A stretch of DNA of 64,000 nucleotides. Origin: a virus. Position numbers and translations under genes: made by a program. Shown here piece after piece: positions 7,486 to 14,639 of this stretch. The notes below the pieces were generated by a model. The model was not told the DNA's origin. It did not search any database and was given only the letters and a program-made list of their open reading frames with translations. The stretch is taken from IMG/VR virus record IMGVR_UViG_3300037091_000310, positions 1 to 64,000 of that record; one strand, written 5' to 3'. How positions within the stretch are numbered: the first letter of the stretch is position 1; every line of letters begins with the position of its first letter.

Positions 7486-8301
7486 ATGAAGAAAGCAATA
7501 CCAGTTCTTTTGCTGGTTGCTCTTCTGATGGGATGCGGAGGGTCTTCACCCTCCGCCCCTTCTAATGCAGCAACATCAGAGCAGCACAAGTCTCCATTTG
7601 CAGGAACGCCCGGCTATATCCTGCAGTTTCACAACGACTTCAGATCGGGCATGAATGCAGTCGACGAATCCGGCATCTCCGTGGCCATTGCGATGGATGT
7701 GAGCGGATCTATGGGAGACGCACCCCAGGCAGGAGGAGAGCCCAAGTATATTCAGGCAACCAAAGCTCTCCGCACTGTTGCAGGCTATCTCGAAGATATG
7801 GCTAGTAAATTGAAGGATATGAAGATTCGAGTTTGTATCCTGAGATTCAACAACCAGGTCGATCTAGTGCTTCCGCTGACTACCTTAGACGCCGATGGGA
7901 TTGCAAAGTTGAATGCAGCAATCAATCCTCGGAATTTCTCCCCCAATGGCGGAACGGCGATCGGAAGAGCCATGGAAATCGAGTCTGAGATTCTTGCCGA
8001 ATCTGGAACTGTCTTCAATAGCTTGATGGTAGTGACAGACGGCGAAAACAATGTCAACCCCGACCCAGAAGATGTCATGAAGGCGATTTACAGCAATCGC
8101 AACAATATGACTACCGAAGACTTTCAAGTCATGACGTCAACACAGATGTCGAGCTTTATCGGCTTTGATGTTCGGTCACGTCAGTTTGAAAGATTCAAAG
8201 AGCTGGGAGCTAGAGTAGCTTCAGCTAACAGTCAGGCCGAAATTGAACAAGGTCTCAAATCGTTCCTCGAGGCTGACATCAAAAACCTGGAAAGCAAGTA
8301 A
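7486..8301 (+). CDS. von Willebrand factor A domain lipoprotein
   Basis: A 271-residue protein with a lipoprotein signal (LLMGC, acylated Cys17). The vWA domain carries a complete MIDAS: DVSGS at about residue 70, a Thr in NGGTAIG and Asp in VVTDGENN. It would bind Mg or Mn and mediate protein contacts at the cell surface or in the periplasm. The start was chosen at 7486 because the lipobox begins there and a GGGAAAGG site precedes it; the open frame further upstream is a shadow of the previous gene. It is the last gene of the cluster, closed by a terminator. Confidence 0.85.
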   Translation: MKKAIPVLLLVALLMGCGGSSPSAPSNAATSEQHKSPFAGTPGYILQFHNDFRSGMNAVDESGISVAIAMDVSGSMGDAPQAGGEPKYIQATKALRTVAGYLEDMASKLKDMKIRVCILRFNNQVDLVLPLTTLDADGIAKLNAAINPRNFSPNGGTAIGRAMEIESEILAESGTVFNSLMVVTDGENNVNPDPEDVMKAIYSNRNNMTTEDFQVMTSTQMSSFIGFDVRSRQFERFKELGARVASANSQAEIEQGLKSFLEADIKNLESK

Positions 8302-8308
8302 AGAAACA

Positions 8309-8336
8309 GCCCCTCTTAACCGAGGGGCTTCTTTGT
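8309..8336. terminator. bidirectional terminator between convergent genes
   Basis: GCCCCTC (8309-8315), a 6-nt loop and GAGGGGC (8322-8328), flanked by A-rich and T-rich tails, stand between the plus-strand vWA gene and the minus-strand gene ending at 8340. It can serve both strands and marks the switch from G+C-richer to AT-rich sequence. Confidence 0.8.
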
Positions 8337-8339
8337 GTG

Positions 8340-8723
8340 TTAAGAAGTAGAATTCGGGGGCGTGCCGCTATAAGCTGAAGAAGTATAATTGCCGCCGCCC
8401 GTTAGCTGATTATAGACACTGCTTGTAATGGCATAAGATCCTGTTGTAGTGGTTATTGGAAGTGCTGTCGTAGTAGCAGTAGTTGTAGTGTTACCATATG
8501 TTGTGTAATAAGCCATCATCTGTTTCCAGAACTTGCAACACCTCTTTTTTGGAAGCGTCCCTAAGACGTCGCATGTTTCTACATATTCAATCTTTGCTGT
8601 GGCACTGTAATTAGAGCCAGCGCTAATGATCACATTCGTGGCTGTAGTTGGATCACAGAGTTTGAACTTACAATTATCGCAACTTCGTCCTTTCAACATA
8701 TTTTTGACTGTTTCTTTGTCCAT
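8340..8723 (-). CDS. four-cysteine protein with Thr/Ser-rich tail
   Basis: A 127-residue protein. The N-terminal half has CxxC (CDNC), then C, C and CCKFW, matching the dispersed four-Cys pattern ending in an aromatic residue. The second half is low-complexity T/S/A/G/N. It overlaps the gene upstream by one base, as the last gene of a minus-strand operon. The composition suggests an exposed or structural protein; the function is unknown. Confidence 0.6.
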   Translation of the reverse strand: MDKETVKNMLKGRSCDNCKFKLCDPTTATNVIISAGSNYSATAKIEYVETCDVLGTLPKKRCCKFWKQMMAYYTTYGNTTTTATTTALPITTTTGSYAITSSVYNQLTGGGNYTSSAYSGTPPNSTS

Positions 8724-9148
8724 TATTTTTCTTTCTTTTCAATCTTGTTGAAAGCTCCCTTTTCGATAAATATAAATTCGATTTCACCTTTTTTGTTTTT
8801 CACTTTCATCTCGGGTGTAAGGTCAAGCTCTAACATAGCCGACTGTCGATCTTTGGCGATTACAGTTTGACTGGTTAAGATCTTACACTCTTTTTTATCG
8901 ACGGCGATAACTTCATAGATAAACATTCTTTCTTCCATTCTTTCCTCCTTGACGACTACAACTGGTGTTATCCATATTGCCGGAATAATTACTGGCATTG
9001 GGATGTAAGCGGGCATTGGTATTGTATAAGTAGGTTGATAGTAGTTAATATTATCCCAATATTGATACGTTGGACAATTAGTCCCCGTCCCACAATCTGA
9101 AACACCAATTGTGCAATTATTATCTGCAGTTAAAAATCTTGTACTCAT
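8723..9148 (-). CDS. hypothetical protein with proline/aromatic-rich segment
   Basis: A 141-residue protein. Residues 1-30 contain three Cys. Residues 35-65 are a P/I/Y/M-rich stretch with repeated IPMP motifs that could be fibrous or membrane-associating. The C-terminal half is a charged alpha/beta domain. It sits in an operon with overlaps on both sides. I do not recognise the family. Confidence 0.55.
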   Translation of the reverse strand: MSTRFLTADNNCTIGVSDCGTGTNCPTYQYWDNINYYQPTYTIPMPAYIPMPVIIPAIWITPVVVVKEERMEERMFIYEVIAVDKKECKILTSQTVIAKDRQSAMLELDLTPEMKVKNKKGEIEFIFIEKGAFNKIEKKEK

Positions 9149-9627
9149 TTTATTTCTCCGTTAAGATCTATTAGAATATCTGACGTAGATGTCGTTGCGC
9201 CAGAAGCATTGTAGCTTGTAGTGCTAGTGATGGCGGTAGTGTTGGTTATTTGTGTCAAATTAATAGAATTACTAGAGGAAGAATAATTGACAGCCCAATT
9301 GTTAGCAGATGGTATAGAAACTGAATTCACGAAAGCAGTATTGACTGACATTACAGTGGCGCTAGCCGAAGGAGAAGAAACTGCTAGCTGCAGAAGTCTC
9401 TCAAGTTCCTGAATCGCGATGTCTTGGTATTTGTTTTTGAAACTTTGCCAAACGTCTTTATCGATTTGAACTATACTTGTTTCACTCGATGTAGGTTTTT
9501 GATAATTCGCCATGATTTTTTCAAGAGTGTCTGAAGCATTCGGTGCCTTCTCTCTAAACTCTTCCCAAATTTTTTTATTAACTGATATCCCGGGTTTAAT
9601 TCTTTTAGATATTAATGATCTTGCCAT
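9145..9627 (-). CDS. hypothetical protein with Ser/Thr/Asn-rich C-terminus
   Basis: A 160-residue protein. The N-terminal part contains two related units (ISVNKKIWEEFREKAPNAS and VQIDKDVWQSFKNKYQDI), an internal duplication of a short helix that resembles small DNA-binding or oligomerising motifs. The C-terminal 80 residues are S/T/N/A-rich. Its start overlaps the end of the nuclease gene upstream. The function is unknown. Confidence 0.55.
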   Translation of the reverse strand: MARSLISKRIKPGISVNKKIWEEFREKAPNASDTLEKIMANYQKPTSSETSIVQIDKDVWQSFKNKYQDIAIQELERLLQLAVSSPSASATVMSVNTAFVNSVSIPSANNWAVNYSSSSNSINLTQITNTTAITSTTSYNASGATTSTSDILIDLNGEIK

Positions 9628-9946
9628 ATCTATCCGTCCTTATCCTAACAAATTTAAAATCAGGATATATTTTTTCAATTTCAATCTGTCTGATTTTATC
9701 TTTTTCTTTGAGTTGATCGTGATAATAGTGAGTTGTTTCGTCCCATTCTATTATTAACTTTTTCTCAAAATTAATGTAATCGACCCAATAACCTAACTCT
9801 TCAATGTAATGCTCACCTCCATTAGTTCCATATTTACCAACGGTTTTATTTTCTTTATCAAATTTTTCAAACCACTCACAAGAGTTTAGATTGAAAGATG
9901 GACAAATTCCTTGAGCCTTGAGTCTTCCAGAAAAATCTTGTCTCAT
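9605..9946 (-). CDS. nuclease half of a split homing endonuclease
   Basis: A 113-residue protein that matches the C-terminal half of the endonuclease at 14640: CEWFEKFDKENKTVGKYGTNGGE, then WVDYIN-KKLIIEWDE-HY, with acidic and His residues like a Vsr or PD-(D/E)xK core. The upstream gene, which encodes matching zinc fingers, ends with an ATGA overlap onto this start. The two are probably one homing endonuclease read as two coupled polypeptides. Confidence 0.65.
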   Translation of the reverse strand: MRQDFSGRLKAQGICPSFNLNSCEWFEKFDKENKTVGKYGTNGGEHYIEELGYWVDYINFEKKLIIEWDETTHYYHDQLKEKDKIRQIEIEKIYPDFKFVRIRTDRYGKIINI

Positions 9947-10212
9947 ATACTTTCTCTAGGATCTGTCCAGCGCTTCTTTTGCTCTTCGCTTTTCTTTTTC
10001 TTATTTTCTTCAGTCACAATATGATGTAAGGTAAAGCATTTATGAGAGCAGTATTTATTACCAGTAAATAGCTTACCACAACCCACGCACAATTTTAGAG
10101 TTCTTCTAACAGATTGAAGATAACATTTCTTACTACAATAAGTTTTGCGTGGAGTTATTTTATTATTACAGCCTTTACAAAATTTATCTGGCATAACTTT
10201 TTTCTTGGCCAT
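9943..10212 (-). CDS. zinc-finger half of a split homing endonuclease
   Basis: An 89-residue basic protein with two CxxC...CSxKC fingers (FCKGC...YCSKKC and LCVGC...YCSHKC), the DNA-binding array found at the N-termini of the endonucleases at 14640 and 21149. It ends EEQKKRWTDPRES, a typical linker before the nuclease domain. ATGA overlap couples it to the nuclease half. An AAGATAAAAT box lies 12 nt before its start. Confidence 0.65.
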   Translation of the reverse strand: MAKKKVMPDKFCKGCNNKITPRKTYCSKKCYLQSVRRTLKLCVGCGKLFTGNKYCSHKCFTLHHIVTEENKKKKSEEQKKRWTDPRESI

Positions 10213-10224
10213 GCGTGGCCAACA

Positions 10225-10234
10225 ATTTTATCTT
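10225..10234 (-). promoter_or_regulatory. AAGATAAAAT box (class 2 motif)
   Basis: Read on the minus strand, CACAAGATAAAATT lies 12 nt before the ATG at 10212. CACAAGATAA is identical to the site at 23965. It probably drives the minus-strand group 10212-8340. Confidence 0.4.
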
Positions 10235-10279
10235 GTGAAAAATTATGCTTTCTTGGAGGTAAATTAGAAAAGTTAAAAA

Positions 10280-11422
10280 TTATTCTTCTTCAGGTTCGGG
10301 CTGCCAAGGTAGATTCTTTATTATGCTATGATTTTGCTTTGGATCAAAACCTTTAGTAGGTGAGTATTTAATTTCTATCTCGTCGTCATAGCCGCCTTGC
10401 CCTTCTGGCGTATAAAAAGAGCACGAGAAATAACCGTTGTGATAATCAATACCGCCATCCATAATTTGTGGTATTATCCATTTTACTTCATCAACTTGAG
10501 GATCATACTTCATTAAGCCCGATCTTTCTTTACCGTAGGCCTCTTGAAGATTAAAGAAATAACCAGCAGCACCTAAGTTGTCGATATTTATATAGTTTTT
10601 CTTGCTTAGGGGTATTATCCATTTTTGAGTTTTAACGTTATAAACACCCTGTTTGTCACCATCGGTCATCGTGAAAAGATTATATTTTTCTAATCGCTCT
10701 ACATCGTCATATTTAAATGGAAGAACTATTTTACCCGTTAAACTCATTATACCCGTATAGCCATTAGCATCAATTAATTCAAACCAAGTATCAAAAAAGT
10801 TTTTAGGATTCTTGTCTCTTATATAGCTTATATCACTATAAAGACCGAAAGGAATAGTCATAGCATTTGTAGATTTATTGTATACGCCGTTTTGACCTTT
10901 GTGATTTTCTACATAGATAAATGGATCAAACCAATTTACTTTTCTAACCCAAACTTCATCGGCGTGTGATTTGAAATTTTTGTCGAATACTTCTTTAACG
11001 TCCTTCTTGTTTTTGAACCACCAACCGCCTACTGGTTTAGTAGTCTTTCCAAATTGTCTATACACAAACGGTAGAATCGTTTTACCAGTAACCGAATCTA
11101 GGACGCCAATATTGTCGTTTTGGTCTTCAGCAATTAAATATTTAGGGCCTGCGTCTTCATGAATTTCGTCGTATTTGATTAGGGTTAATTTTTTTCCCTG
11201 AGGCGAAAAAAGACCCCATCTATGATTTCTTCGACATAAAAAATAACGACTTGGATATTTAGATTTCCACTCTGCAAACGTATTGTCTAATACAGTTTGC
11301 TTTCCTTCCCTATTACGAAGACCAAATTCGCCCTCTTTTTGGAATGGCTGAACGCCGTATTTATTAGGTTCTCCGAAATATTTGATTGCTTCTAATAGTG
11401 TTGTCATCTTTTGAAACTCCAT
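10280..11422 (-). CDS. WG-repeat protein
   Basis: A 380-residue protein built of repeated units of about 35-45 residues with the WG-repeat pattern: RWGLFSPQGKKLTLIKYDEI, NIGVLDSVTGKTILPFVY, QNGVYNKSTNAMTIPFGLY, YTGIMSLTGKIVLPFKYDDV and KQGVYNVKTQKWIIPL. Such repeats form a beta-propeller or solenoid used for protein binding. There is no signal peptide. It lies in a minus-strand operon with the gene at 11404 (19-nt overlap). The phage role is unknown; a virion or effector-binding protein is possible. Confidence 0.75.
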   Translation of the reverse strand: MEFQKMTTLLEAIKYFGEPNKYGVQPFQKEGEFGLRNREGKQTVLDNTFAEWKSKYPSRYFLCRRNHRWGLFSPQGKKLTLIKYDEIHEDAGPKYLIAEDQNDNIGVLDSVTGKTILPFVYRQFGKTTKPVGGWWFKNKKDVKEVFDKNFKSHADEVWVRKVNWFDPFIYVENHKGQNGVYNKSTNAMTIPFGLYSDISYIRDKNPKNFFDTWFELIDANGYTGIMSLTGKIVLPFKYDDVERLEKYNLFTMTDGDKQGVYNVKTQKWIIPLSKKNYINIDNLGAAGYFFNLQEAYGKERSGLMKYDPQVDEVKWIIPQIMDGGIDYHNGYFSCSFYTPEGQGGYDDEIEIKYSPTKGFDPKQNHSIIKNLPWQPEPEEE

Positions 11423-11721
11423 ACAGTGTATTCAAATATTATCTTTATCAGTTTCTTAGCTCTATTCTTGAGGTTATTCCAAATCCGTGGATCGTCTGAC
11501 ATTTTTATAACTCGACCGTATCTAAAAGGTAAGTATTGGTCCGATAGTCTACGAAGCGGCTGGTTGCTATTAAGCGTCTTGGTATCTAGTAAATCTATTA
11601 TGATCACAATTCCAGAGCCCCAATCTTTTTCGTCATAACCCAAATAGAGCCAAATAGATTCAGGATGATGCGCAACTTTCCCACCCTTCCAATATATGAT
11701 ATCAAATGGCTTAAACTTCAT
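11404..11721 (-). CDS. hypothetical protein
   Basis: A 105-residue protein beginning MKFKPFDIIYWKGGKVAHH, with a small beta-barrel look (several W, Y and V strands) and a basic C-terminus (KNRAKKLIKIIF) resembling the ending of the small-gene family. It overlaps both neighbours. The function is unknown. Confidence 0.6.
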   Translation of the reverse strand: MKFKPFDIIYWKGGKVAHHPESIWLYLGYDEKDWGSGIVIIIDLLDTKTLNSNQPLRRLSDQYLPFRYGRVIKMSDDPRIWNNLKNRAKKLIKIIFEYTVWSFKR

Positions 11722-12361
11722 GCTTCATATATCCATAAATATACTTCAAAAATCTCTTTTTCAAAGCTAGATCTTTTTCAAGAGCGGCATTAAACGAAAC
11801 TAAAAATATAGAATTTTGTAGGTATTTTGATTGTTGGAAGTTGGCTATATCTTTGTCTGGCGCGCCTTTAGACTTTAAATAGTCTACAAGGCCAGCTGCA
11901 TAAGCCATCAACTCTAATTTATCACTGAAGTATTTTTGTAAATCATTCTTATACTTCATAGTTATTTCTGGACTTTTGCCAGCTTTGAAAATTCTTTTAT
12001 TCTGAGCTACATGTATTAATTCATGCTTTATAGTTTCGTTCTGCTCGTGCACAAATAAATCATATCTGCCTCTTTCCAGCCAATCTATATTGTTGGCATC
12101 TATGTAAATGTTGATTATGTTATCAGCCCCGACTCCGCCACCTTTACTAATTGGTTTCTTATCTTTGGCATCAGCTACAAATTTGATATCAAACTTCGAT
12201 ACTTTGCCATTGAGGAAGTTAGCAATAGCCTCAGCTTTGTTTTGCCTAGTGGTGCCACGCCGCAAGTGAAATAGAACTCCACTTTTGTTGTTGATTAAGA
12301 TTTTATTAAAAGAGTCTACTATAGATTTTTCAGGAAATAATACGGCCTCAGCTAATTTCAT
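11711..12361 (-). CDS. zincin-like metallopeptidase with MKLxE N-terminus
   Basis: A 216-residue protein with HELIHVAQ at residues 113-120, the HExxH zinc site of zincin peptidases, and a likely third ligand E150 in KLELMAYA. It begins MKLAEAVLFPEK, the N-terminal motif shared by several unrelated proteins of this region, possibly a capsid-targeting tag removed by the prohead protease. There is no secretion signal. An injected internal protease, or one acting in head maturation, would fit; both are inference. Confidence 0.7.
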   Translation of the reverse strand: MKLAEAVLFPEKSIVDSFNKILINNKSGVLFHLRRGTTRQNKAEAIANFLNGKVSKFDIKFVADAKDKKPISKGGGVGADNIINIYIDANNIDWLERGRYDLFVHEQNETIKHELIHVAQNKRIFKAGKSPEITMKYKNDLQKYFSDKLELMAYAAGLVDYLKSKGAPDKDIANFQQSKYLQNSIFLVSFNAALEKDLALKKRFLKYIYGYMKHEV

Positions 12362-12639
12362 TTTGCAGCTAATTTTAAAATTTCTTGTCGGTGTTGTGAG
12401 ATAAATTCCATCTCTTTCTCAGAGCTGTAGTATTGCTCAAAGAACTCATCGACAAAACTGTCTAACATGTCTACTCTATCATTTAAACTAGCTGATTCCC
12501 ATTCGTCTTGCATCTCTTCATCATCAGGCATAAACTTGTCCATGTTATATGAGACATTCTGTGCTATTTCTTTTATTTGTGCCGATGGTGAAGGTTTCTT
12601 ACTTTTAGTAACACCCTCAAAAAGTTGTGATAAATTCAT
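12358..12639 (-). CDS. hypothetical protein (MNLSQLFEG start)
   Basis: A 93-residue acidic helical protein. The start at 12639 was chosen because it gives the N-terminus MNLSQLFEGVTK, akin to the MKLxE motif, and because AAGATAAT lies 6 nt before it. The longer frame reaching 12756 runs through an opposite-strand gene. ATGA overlap links it to the metallopeptidase gene. Confidence 0.6.
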   Translation of the reverse strand: MNLSQLFEGVTKSKKPSPSAQIKEIAQNVSYNMDKFMPDDEEMQDEWESASLNDRVDMLDSFVDEFFEQYYSSEKEMEFISQHRQEILKLAAK

Positions 12640-12645
12640 TGTAAG

Positions 12646-12667
12646 ATTATCTTGCATATTTTTCAAT
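12646..12667. promoter_or_regulatory. divergent promoter region, copy 1
   Basis: On the minus strand AAGATAAT (12646-12653) lies 6 nt before the ATG at 12639. On the plus strand TTGCATATTTTTCAAT runs up to the ATG at 12668. The same arrangement, with nearly the same sequence, is repeated at 13113-13134. Neither gene has a ribosome binding site, so leaderless transcripts are likely. Confidence 0.5.
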
Positions 12668-12844
12668 ATGACCGCCACTAAAGAGCAAATCATAAATCTA
12701 ATAATAGGATGCGATAAATGCGGCCATCGAGGCACTTCAAAAACTGATGTTTGCAATCCGCCATATAGTGGTAAATGGCGCCCAATTACTAATTTGGGTT
12801 GTGAAAATTATTTGGCGCCAAGTGATTGGCATAAGTCTAAATAG
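12668..12844 (+). CDS. four-cysteine miniprotein
   Basis: A 58-residue protein with CDKC near the N-terminus, a third Cys and a terminal WRPITNLGCENY segment. It is clearly paralogous to the 52-residue protein at 13135 (WWPITNYGCEHW). It probably folds around one zinc ion. It starts directly behind the GCATATTT element without a ribosome binding site. Confidence 0.6.
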   Translation: MTATKEQIINLIIGCDKCGHRGTSKTDVCNPPYSGKWRPITNLGCENYLAPSDWHKSK

Positions 12845-13109
12845 TTTCCTTCTTATTAAACGCCCGCCTGATTATGATTTGCTTTGCCCGCCACAAACTG
12901 AAATGAGTAGGAAAGTCGCTAGCATAATAAAAATCGAGACTGTCGGTATCACCATAATTACGACGCCAAAAAATCCTTGGTCTGTGGCGTTCTTCAAATG
13001 ACAAAAACCAAACCTTCTTAGGCGACTTTTTTACTACTATAAGCAAGTCATTATATGTGCCCAAAATAGTTCCAATTTTTAGATCTTCAAAATCGTATTG
13101 GTCAGCCAT
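12837..13109 (-). CDS. hypothetical protein
   Basis: A 90-residue protein (MADQYDFEDLKIGTILG) with beta-rich, Trp-containing content and a C-terminus ending in a basic helix, like the small-gene family. The start at 13109 was preferred over an upstream ATG because AAGATAAC lies 3 nt before it. Its 3' end overlaps the opposite-strand four-Cys gene by 8 nt. Confidence 0.6.
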   Translation of the reverse strand: MADQYDFEDLKIGTILGTYNDLLIVVKKSPKKVWFLSFEERHRPRIFWRRNYGDTDSLDFYYASDFPTHFSLWRAKQIIIRRAFNKKETI

Positions 13110-13112
13110 AAA

Positions 13113-13134
13113 GTTATCTTGCATATTTTAGTAT
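13113..13134. promoter_or_regulatory. divergent promoter region, copy 2
   Basis: Minus strand AAGATAAC (13113-13120) is 3 nt before the ATG at 13109. Plus strand TTGCATATTTTAGTAT ends at the ATG at 13135. This is a second copy of the region at 12646-12667. Confidence 0.5.
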
Positions 13135-13293
13135 ATGGACAAATGCGAAGTCATCATCTTACTAAAAGCTTCTTGTGAGACTTGTGTTAAGCGATGGCCA
13201 CATCATTCTTTTTGCAAAAGAGACTATAATAATGTATGGTGGCCTATCACGAATTATGGATGTGAACATTGGGAAAGAGTCTATTCCCTTTAG
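13135..13293 (+). CDS. four-cysteine miniprotein
   Basis: A 52-residue protein with CETC, a third Cys (FCKR) and WWPITNYGCEHW, paralogous to the protein at 12668. It is preceded by the GCATATTT element with no ribosome binding site. Its last 47 nt overlap the end of the convergent HNH gene. Confidence 0.6.
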   Translation: MDKCEVIILLKASCETCVKRWPHHSFCKRDYNNVWWPITNYGCEHWERVYSL

Positions 13294-13816
13294 CTAAATT
13301 GTCTTTACGCCATAAGGGCTGAAGGTTAGCTAAAGACCAACACTGCTTAAACTCAGGATCATTAGCGTCAGAATACTCCCACCAAGATTCTGGTATTTTG
13401 TGATCGATGTGCCATTTACCATAATTATCCCAAGACATTCCTGGTGTCCACAAATTTTCCAGATGCCGCTTTAATTCTTCTACCGTCCAATTAACTAACG
13501 TCTCCCACTTACGACCCTTTTTATTTCCTCTTAACGACTTACGAATTGCGCTACTCAAGTTCTTTTCAAGTTGGTATTGAGGTTCAGAACGGCGAGCTTT
13601 CTTGTATTCACGCTGGTATTTTCTGAATCTAGGCTCATTCCGATAAGTTTCAAAATAAATATTTCGGGCTGTTCTGTGTTCAGCTGATTTATTGTGTGCT
13701 CTTCTCTTAGCTTTCCTATGAGGTTGATTTTTACGAGCTCCCCATTTGATTCTATATTCTAACGTTTGTCGGTAAAGATGACGCGCTAAGACTTTTTCTT
13801 CTGGTGTTCTTTTCAT
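13247..13816 (-). CDS. HNH homing endonuclease
   Basis: A 189-residue protein. The N-terminal 90 residues are very basic (R/K/H-rich) and likely contact DNA. The C-terminal part has the HNH signature WHIDHKIPESWW ... CWSLANLQPLW-KDNLAKG. It is a free-standing endonuclease, on the strand opposite to the gp13-like gene immediately downstream, as is common for T4-like phage homing genes inserted next to structural genes. Confidence 0.85.
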   Translation of the reverse strand: MKRTPEEKVLARHLYRQTLEYRIKWGARKNQPHRKAKRRAHNKSAEHRTARNIYFETYRNEPRFRKYQREYKKARRSEPQYQLEKNLSSAIRKSLRGNKKGRKWETLVNWTVEELKRHLENLWTPGMSWDNYGKWHIDHKIPESWWEYSDANDPEFKQCWSLANLQPLWRKDNLAKGNRLFPNVHIHNS

Positions 13817-13827
13817 ACTATTATGTA

Positions 13828-13835
13828 AAGATAAT
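13828..13835 (+). promoter_or_regulatory. AAGATAAT box before the gp13-like gene
   Basis: GTAAAGATAATTATG lies just before a GGAGG ribosome binding site and the ATG at 13852. It is a class 2 motif with a short leader. Confidence 0.45.
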
Positions 13836-13851
13836 TATGCGGAGGCGATTT

Positions 13852-14556
13852 ATGGCTTACAACGCTATCAAAAATTTCATCATGGGAAGAATGGGTTATC
13901 CCAGAGTTAAAGTTTATATTACAGAAGAGCAGCTGGATGATTGCATCTGGGAAGCTATGAGCTATTACTTTGAATATAGGGATGATATAATCCGTGAGAG
14001 TTATATTTCAGGAACGGCATATGTCGGCGAATATACACTTCCTCCAACTATCGTTCCAAAATATATACATAACGTAATCTTTAAACCGACAGACCCCCTG
14101 TTCAGTTTAACAGGAGTAATGCAAGACGTCTATCTGTTGTATTATTTACAGAACGCAGGCGGCGCCGCAAACTTCATCGTAGACTATTGGATGACGCTGT
14201 CCAACTATAAGGAATATGAACGTGTATTAGGAAACCAACCGCACTGGGATATAATTAATGGCAACGTCTTGAAATTAGACCCCACACCGTCTATTGACTT
14301 CCAAATTGGAATTAGATATATGGCTTTACCCGACGAGACTACTATTGAAAACACAAGGTGGATTAGACTCTTCGCTTTAGCTTGTGCAAAATCTGTAGAA
14401 GGTGAAATTCGAGAAAAGTTTTCTACGCTTCAAGCTGGTAGTGGCGAGATTAGTCTAAATGGAGCAGCACTTAAAGCTGAAGGTGAAGTAGAAAAACAAA
14501 GACTCTGGGATGAGAACTTTTCAAAACAGCTCCCGCTGGGTATGTTATTTGGTTGA
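13852..14556 (+). CDS. gp13-like neck (head completion) protein
   Basis: A 234-residue protein. The start at 13852 follows GGAGGCGATTT. Features recalled from T4-like gp13 neck proteins and their jumbo-phage relatives are the N-terminal VKVYITEEQLDDCIWEA, a middle YMALPDETTIENTRWIRLFALACAKS and the C-terminal GSGEISLNGAALKAEGEVEKQRL. Such proteins form the ring joining portal and tail. The position upstream of gp14-, gp15-, sheath- and tube-like genes supports the call. In T4 gp13 and gp14 are adjacent; here about 7.3 kb separates them. Confidence 0.6.
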   Translation: MAYNAIKNFIMGRMGYPRVKVYITEEQLDDCIWEAMSYYFEYRDDIIRESYISGTAYVGEYTLPPTIVPKYIHNVIFKPTDPLFSLTGVMQDVYLLYYLQNAGGAANFIVDYWMTLSNYKEYERVLGNQPHWDIINGNVLKLDPTPSIDFQIGIRYMALPDETTIENTRWIRLFALACAKSVEGEIREKFSTLQAGSGEISLNGAALKAEGEVEKQRLWDENFSKQLPLGMLFG

Positions 14557-14613
14557 GTTGAAAATTTCTCTAAACAAAATCTAAAAATCTCTCAATATTT
14601 AGCATATTTCTCT

Positions 14614-14621
14614 AAGATAAC
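14614..14621 (+). promoter_or_regulatory. AAGATAAC box before a homing endonuclease gene
   Basis: GCATATTTCTCTAAGATAAC ends 18 nt before the ATG at 14640, followed by an AAGGAG site. It carries both the GCATATTT element and the class 2 box. Confidence 0.45.
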
Positions 14622-14639
14622 AAAATCAAGGAGAAACTT

